From assembly GCA_050181295.1 (NCBI GenBank), contig JBFXDI010000082.1:1-18399 (forward strand): 18,399 nucleotides of DNA, read 5' to 3'. Shown here piece by piece: positions 15,245 through 18,399 of the stretch (position 1 is the stretch's first letter; each line of letters begins with the position of its first letter). Origin of the DNA: JBFXDI01 sp050181295. Its GTDB lineage: Bacteria > Pseudomonadota > Alphaproteobacteria > Rhizobiales > Aestuariivirgaceae. Made by a program: the position numbers and the translations under genes. The notes under the pieces were generated by a model that was not told where the DNA came from, ran no database searches, and was given only the letters and a program-made list of their open reading frames with translations.

Positions 15245-16648
15245 ATGACGTTGCTCAACAGCCGCTTCGATCCGAAAGACCTGTGGGAGAAGGACAGGGC
15301 GCATTTCCTCCATCCCTGGACCCATTTCGACAGCTTCAAGGAGCATGGCTCACTCGTGCTCGAGGCAGGTGACGGCCGCCATGTGACCGACGCCCAGGGG
15401 CGGCGCTATCTCGACGGCATCGGCGGCATGTGGTGCGTGAACGTCGGATACGGCCGCAAGGAGCTCGCCGACGTCATGGCCGAACAGGCGCGCAAGCTCG
15501 CCTACTGCAACACCTTCGTGGACGTGACCAATGCTCCGGCAGCGCTGCTTGCCGCGAAGCTCGCGGAGCTCGCGCCGGGCGATCTCAACCACGTGTTCTT
15601 CACGACCAGCGGCTCCTGCGCCAACGACACGGCCATCCGGATGGCGCACTACTATCACGGGCGACGCGGGGAGAAGTCGCGCAGGCACATCATCTCGCGC
15701 AACAACTCCTATCACGGCTCGACCTTCCTCACCTCGTCAGTCGGCAAGCGCGATGGCGACTTCCAGCCGGCGTTCCAGTATCTGACCGACTTCATCCACC
15801 ACCTCTCGGCGCCCTATCCTTACCGACGGCCGAAGGGCATGAGCGTCGAGGCGTTCACGGATTTTCTGGTTGACGAGTTCCGGGCCAAGATCGCCGAGCT
15901 CGGACCTCAGAACATCGCGTGCTTCATCGCCGAGCCGATCCAGGGGTCGGGCGGGGTGGTCGTGCCGCCGCCGGGCTATCTGAAGCGCATGCGCGCGCTC
16001 TGCACGGAGAACGGCATCCTCTTCATCGCCGACGAGGTCGTCTCGGCCTTCGGGCGCGTGGGACACTGGTTCGCGAGCGAAGCCGAGTTCGGCATCGTGC
16101 CGGACATCATCGTCTGCGCGAAGGGCATCACGTCAGGCTACTTCCCCCTCGGCGTCACGATCTATTCGGACGCGGTCCATGAGGTGATCTCGGCGCCGGA
16201 CGCGGAAGCCTGGTTCACGCACGGCTTCACCTATTCGGGCCATCCGATCGGCTGCGCGGTGGCGCTCCGCAACATCGAGATCATCGAGGAGGACGGGCTC
16301 TTGGCGCATGTGCGCAAGGTGGGCGACCGCTTCGAGCAACGCCTGAAGTCGCTTGGCGATCTGCCGCTCGTCGGCGAGGTCAGGGGCCGGCGCTTCATGA
16401 TGTGCCTGGAGTATGTGGCGGACAAGGCCACGGGCGCGCATCTGCCCTACGAAGTGAACATCTCCAAGCGCATCTCCGACAAATGCGAGGAGAAGGGGCT
16501 GCTGGTGCGCCCGCTAGGCCACCTCGACATCCTATCTCCGCCCCTCACGCTCACGGAAGCCGAGGCCGATTTCATCGTGGACACGCTGGGTTCGAGCATC
16601 CGTCAGGTCGCCGATCAGCTTGCACGCGAGGGCGTCAAGGCGGCGTAG
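15245..16648 (+). CDS. Class III PLP-dependent aminotransferase (omega-aminotransferase type)
   Basis: A 467-residue PLP enzyme of the class III family, which transfers amino groups from omega-amino acids or amines to a keto acid such as pyruvate. The ATG at 15245 has GGGG just upstream; a TTG at 15233 is also in frame. The catalytic Lys is K293 in CAKGITSGYFPLG, and Asp263 in FIADEVVSAFGR contacts the pyridine ring. The phosphate region reads TTSGSCANDTAIRMA (120-134), where SGSEAND is usual, so Cys125 replaces the common Glu/Asp. The cofactor-stacking segment is SYHGST (155-160), and FTHGFTYSGHP is the later conserved block. The gene follows the LysR gene by 88 bp and has a BetI-like palindrome in front. 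The substrate cannot be fixed; beta-alanine, putrescine or taurine-type substrates are all possible. Confidence 0.92.
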   Translation: MTLLNSRFDPKDLWEKDRAHFLHPWTHFDSFKEHGSLVLEAGDGRHVTDAQGRRYLDGIGGMWCVNVGYGRKELADVMAEQARKLAYCNTFVDVTNAPAALLAAKLAELAPGDLNHVFFTTSGSCANDTAIRMAHYYHGRRGEKSRRHIISRNNSYHGSTFLTSSVGKRDGDFQPAFQYLTDFIHHLSAPYPYRRPKGMSVEAFTDFLVDEFRAKIAELGPQNIACFIAEPIQGSGGVVVPPPGYLKRMRALCTENGILFIADEVVSAFGRVGHWFASEAEFGIVPDIIVCAKGITSGYFPLGVTIYSDAVHEVISAPDAEAWFTHGFTYSGHPIGCAVALRNIEIIEEDGLLAHVRKVGDRFEQRLKSLGDLPLVGEVRGRRFMMCLEYVADKATGAHLPYEVNISKRISDKCEEKGLLVRPLGHLDILSPPLTLTEAEADFIVDTLGSSIRQVADQLAREGVKAA

Positions 16649-16681
16649 CAACCCTCGAAACGTCGGCCTTCCGGATCCAGC

Positions 16682-17530
16682 CTAGCTCCATCTGCCGAGC
16701 GCGGGGACGATGGTGCCTTCGTCGCGATGGCGGCCACCCCACTGCGCCGCAAACCACGCGGCGAGCGCGCTGACGAGGAGCGTCGCGGCGGCGAGGAAGG
16801 CCGCAACGATGCCGAATTTCCGGGCCTTATTGGCGGCAAGCTTCGCATCCGTCACAAGCGTCTCGACGCGACGCTCCGCCTCCGCGGCCGGGATACCGGT
16901 GCGTGCAGCGACGATCCGCGCCAGGTATGATCTGTCCTCGTCGGAAAGATGGGAGCCCGTCGCGCCCTGGGCGAGGATGCGTCCGATCTCGGTGCGGGCG
17001 TCGCCGGGATTGGCCTCGCCCGGCGTCGGCGCTTCGCCAGGACGCAGCAGCCTGTCGACATAGTAGCTGGAACGCGCGGCGATCGTGTCCGCGTGGCTGC
17101 CGGCGGCGACCGCGGCGCCCGTGGCCGTCGCGCCGATGGACGCGGCCGCGAAAAATGCCAGGACAACGACGCCGAGCGCCCATGCAAGAAGGCCGTGGCT
17201 GCCGTCGCGCACGTCCGACTCATGCTCGGTGGCATCGCCGATCCGGCGCCTCAGCCGCCCGGCGATATAGCCTCCGGCAAGGAAGCTCGACACCTGCACC
17301 CAGATGAGCCAGAGCGCGGCGGCGATCGCCATTCCCACGGCGGAGGCGCCTTCTCCCGCGAAAGGCGAGACGAAAGTCAGGCCCAGCGCCGATCCGAAGG
17401 CGATGAAGATGAGCGAGATGGCGCTCGCCAGCACCGTGCCCGCGAAGACCGCGCACCAGTCGACATAGGAATGCTGGTCCGTCGCGATGGCCACCGGCGC
17501 AGCGACAACTTCCGTGGTGCGATCCGTCAT
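16682..17530 (-). CDS. Four-helix inner-membrane protein, function unknown
   Basis: A 282-residue membrane protein with hydrophobic segments at about 26-52, 64-90, 112-140 and 239-263. The first two are linked by a short loop, and the last two by a ~100-residue polar region (SYYVDRLLRPGEAPTPGEANPGD, then a helical stretch to residue 235). The GGYIAGRLRRR segment after helix 2 should be cytoplasmic by the positive-inside rule. The DWCAVFAGTVLASAISLIF..FGSALGL start resembles a family common in Hyphomicrobiales, sometimes labelled PhnA-like without evidence, so I assign no function. The ATG at 17530 follows AAGGA. It lies 42 bp downstream of the 24-residue peptide gene, and both probably share the EcfG-type promoter at 17677-17702. 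It converges on the aminotransferase gene with a 33-bp gap. Confidence 0.8.
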   Translation of the reverse strand: MTDRTTEVVAAPVAIATDQHSYVDWCAVFAGTVLASAISLIFIAFGSALGLTFVSPFAGEGASAVGMAIAAALWLIWVQVSSFLAGGYIAGRLRRRIGDATEHESDVRDGSHGLLAWALGVVVLAFFAAASIGATATGAAVAAGSHADTIAARSSYYVDRLLRPGEAPTPGEANPGDARTEIGRILAQGATGSHLSDEDRSYLARIVAARTGIPAAEAERRVETLVTDAKLAANKARKFGIVAAFLAAATLLVSALAAWFAAQWGGRHRDEGTIVPALGRWS

Positions 17531-17572
17531 GATGGCGTTCCTTCAAAGAAAAATGCCGGCGGAAGCCAGCAT

Positions 17573-17647
17573 TCACCTCAACCCGACCAGCGAGAGGACG
17601 GCCATGATGATCACGATCAGGCCAACGAGATAGATGAGAGAGTTCAT
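17573..17647 (-). CDS. 24-residue single-span membrane peptide
   Basis: ATG at 17647 with a perfect GGAGG five bases upstream, then 24 codons and TGA. The peptide begins MNSLIYLVGLIVII and ends MAVLSLVGLR: almost entirely hydrophobic, with one membrane-spanning helix and a C-terminal Arg. Peptides of this look are annotated as tiny hypothetical proteins in many Hyphomicrobiales, as far as I recall. It is first in a probable two-gene operon with the four-helix membrane protein and lies about 20-25 bases after the expected start of an EcfG-type transcript. A role as a membrane stress peptide or partner of the downstream protein is inference. Confidence 0.72.
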   Translation of the reverse strand: MNSLIYLVGLIVIIMAVLSLVGLR

Positions 17648-17676
17648 GTGCGCCTCCCTGAAGCGATTGCCCGGAT

Positions 17677-17702
17677 AACTCGGCAGGACCGGAAATTGTT
17701 CC
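17677..17702 (-). promoter_or_regulatory. EcfG/RpoE2-type promoter before the membrane-peptide operon
   Basis: On the minus strand GGAAC (17702-17698) is followed by 17 bases and AGTT (17680-17677). This satisfies the RpoE2 form GGAAC, 18-19 bases, TT, and differs from the EcfG -10 CGTT at one base. The predicted transcript start near 17670 gives a short leader to the ATG at 17647. No competing gene lies in 17648-17806. Confidence 0.65.
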
Positions 17703-17806
17703 GTAGGCATCTGGGGGCCCAGATGGTCGCGGCCAACGAAACGCTGGAGCAGCCGCGCCAGAAGTAGCGCGCATGTCCGCCGGTCAGGAATGCATTTAGG
17801 AGTGCC

Positions 17807-18091
17807 TTATTCTTCCGATTGCGGCATGTCGGACGACGGCAGATCGTCGGAGGGCATCTTTGTTTGGGGCAGCTCCGTGGCGGGCAGGTTCTGTGGCGCG
17901 AGCGGAGAAGACGTGGTCGGAGCGACCGTCCGAGCCGTATCAGACGAGGTGTTCTCCTCGTCGCTCTCCTGCGTGGTCATGTTGCCTTCCGGCGCGGTGG
18001 TTGTGCCAGTCGTCTGTTGTGCGAAAGCCGCTCCGCAGCCCAGAGCCATGACGACGCCAATGCTGGCGCAGATCATTCGAATTTGAAGCAT
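17807..18091 (-). CDS. Small secreted low-complexity acidic protein
   Basis: A 94-residue protein I do not recognise. Residues 1-24 are a signal peptide (MLQIRMICASIGVVMALGCG, then AAFA before QQTT). The mature ~70 residues contain no aromatic residue, are rich in Thr, Ser, Pro, Glu and Asp, and end in degenerate Pro-containing repeats (LPATELPQT, MPSDDLPSSDMPQSE). The protein should be disordered and periplasmic or extracellular. Cys19 lies in ALGC, a poor lipobox, so lipidation is unlikely. The ribosome site is weak. The gene lies upstream of, and on the same strand as, the membrane-peptide operon, with a 159-bp gap that holds that operon's promoter. A weaker EcfG-like motif lies in its own leader region. 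Confidence 0.65.
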   Translation of the reverse strand: MLQIRMICASIGVVMALGCGAAFAQQTTGTTTAPEGNMTTQESDEENTSSDTARTVAPTTSSPLAPQNLPATELPQTKMPSDDLPSSDMPQSEE

Positions 18092-18127
18092 GTTCGGGAC
18101 CAGTCTTACTTCTCTTCCTGAAGGACC

Positions 18128-18152
18128 AAGCCCTCACCGCGCGGATGGTTCC
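18128..18152 (-). promoter_or_regulatory. Weak EcfG/RpoE2-like promoter before the small secreted protein gene
   Basis: GGAAC (18152-18148, minus strand) is followed by 18 bases and TT (18129-18128), with GCTT in place of CGTT at the -10. It fits the loose RpoE2 form (18-19 bases, TT) but not the full EcfG consensus. A start near 18120 would give a leader of about 30 bases to the ATG at 18091. Confidence 0.35.
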
Positions 18153-18186
18153 GCGCGCGAATAACGGCCCATCAGGACTGGTTAAC

Positions 18187-18399
18187 CTAAGCCGCCTGCC
18201 GCAGCGGCTTCGCGAGGTCGCCGCGCTCGGTCACGACGACGCGCTCGAGCCCGAGCCAGAGGGCGAGTTCCCGAAGCTCCGGCATCAGCGCCTCGGCCGT
18301 TTCGCCGAGCTGCCGTCCCTCCTCGCCATGCGCGGAGTTCACCCTGAGCACGCTGCTCGGCCGGTCCGCCTTCAGGCAGACGCGCGCGGTGAAACGTCC
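18187..18399 (-). CDS. C-terminal 70 residues of a probable YcaQ-type winged-helix DNA glycosylase (partial)
   Basis: The frame is open from the window edge to a TAG at 18187-18189. The 70 residues start GRFTARVCLKADRPSSVLRV and end with a helix and strand, ELRELALWLGLERVVVTERGDLAKPL. The LKADR....VLRV strand pair followed by a helix, then LALWLGLERV....GDLA, is what I recall from the C-terminus of the YcaQ family (winged-helix proteins that unhook interstrand DNA crosslinks in E. coli). Only the tail is visible, so catalytic motifs such as the QxQ of YcaQ cannot be checked. The stop lies 95 bp upstream of the start of the next gene on the same strand. Confidence 0.55.
   Translation of the reverse strand, partial: GRFTARVCLKADRPSSVLRVNSAHGEEGRQLGETAEALMPELRELALWLGLERVVVTERGDLAKPLRQAA

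Overview
The window looks like chromosomal DNA of a GC-rich alphaproteobacterium of the Hyphomicrobiales (Rhizobiales). A Methylobacteriaceae-type genome such as Microvirga is a guess from protein flavour. The reasons are the livHMGF-DUF6867-binding-protein gene order, a bacterial Ku, promoter motifs of the alphaproteobacterial general stress sigma factor (EcfG/RpoE2 type), and 86-bp extragenic palindromic elements. I see no phage, transposase, plasmid or CRISPR gene. Most of the window is ordinary core and accessory chromosome, and I cannot demonstrate a new multi-gene system in it.

Layout. 1-5594 (minus) is a branched-chain amino acid / amide ABC uptake operon, read livH, livM, livG, livF, a small DUF6867 membrane protein, then the periplasmic binding protein, which is cut by the window edge. 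5763-6533 (plus) is a stand-alone molybdopterin-binding (CinA N-terminal type) protein. Convergent to it at 6536-8017 is a PAS-PAS-pseudo-histidine-kinase-receiver protein that lacks an ATPase domain. 8170-9167 (plus) is a xanthine phosphoribosyltransferase gene overlapping a RidA-family gene. 9261-10124 (minus) is ku, preceded by an excellent EcfG-type promoter. 10339-10425 is tRNA-Leu(UAA). 10514-11724 (minus) holds two exported proteins, one of the SIMPL/BP26 family and one four-cysteine protein of unknown function. 11845-13320 (plus) is a Tag-like DNA glycosylase followed with no gap by an exported protein. 13502-15156 is a flavodoxin-fold reductase divergent from a LysR regulator. 15245-16648 (plus) is a class III aminotransferase behind a BetI-like palindrome. 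16682-18091 (minus) is an envelope/stress block: a four-helix membrane protein, a 24-residue membrane peptide and a small secreted acidic protein, with one good and one weak EcfG-like promoter. 18187-18399 (minus) is the C-terminus of a probable YcaQ-type glycosylase.

How parts fit together. The left third is one nutrient-import operon. The right two thirds mix DNA maintenance (Ku, Tag-like and YcaQ-like proteins) with envelope proteins. The EcfG-like promoters before ku and before the membrane-peptide operon suggest that part of this region belongs to the PhyR/EcfG general stress regulon. The two 86-bp elements at 1548 and 13397 have the same ends and the same three-hairpin design but different internal sequence. 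No gap longer than 300 bases lacks a gene.
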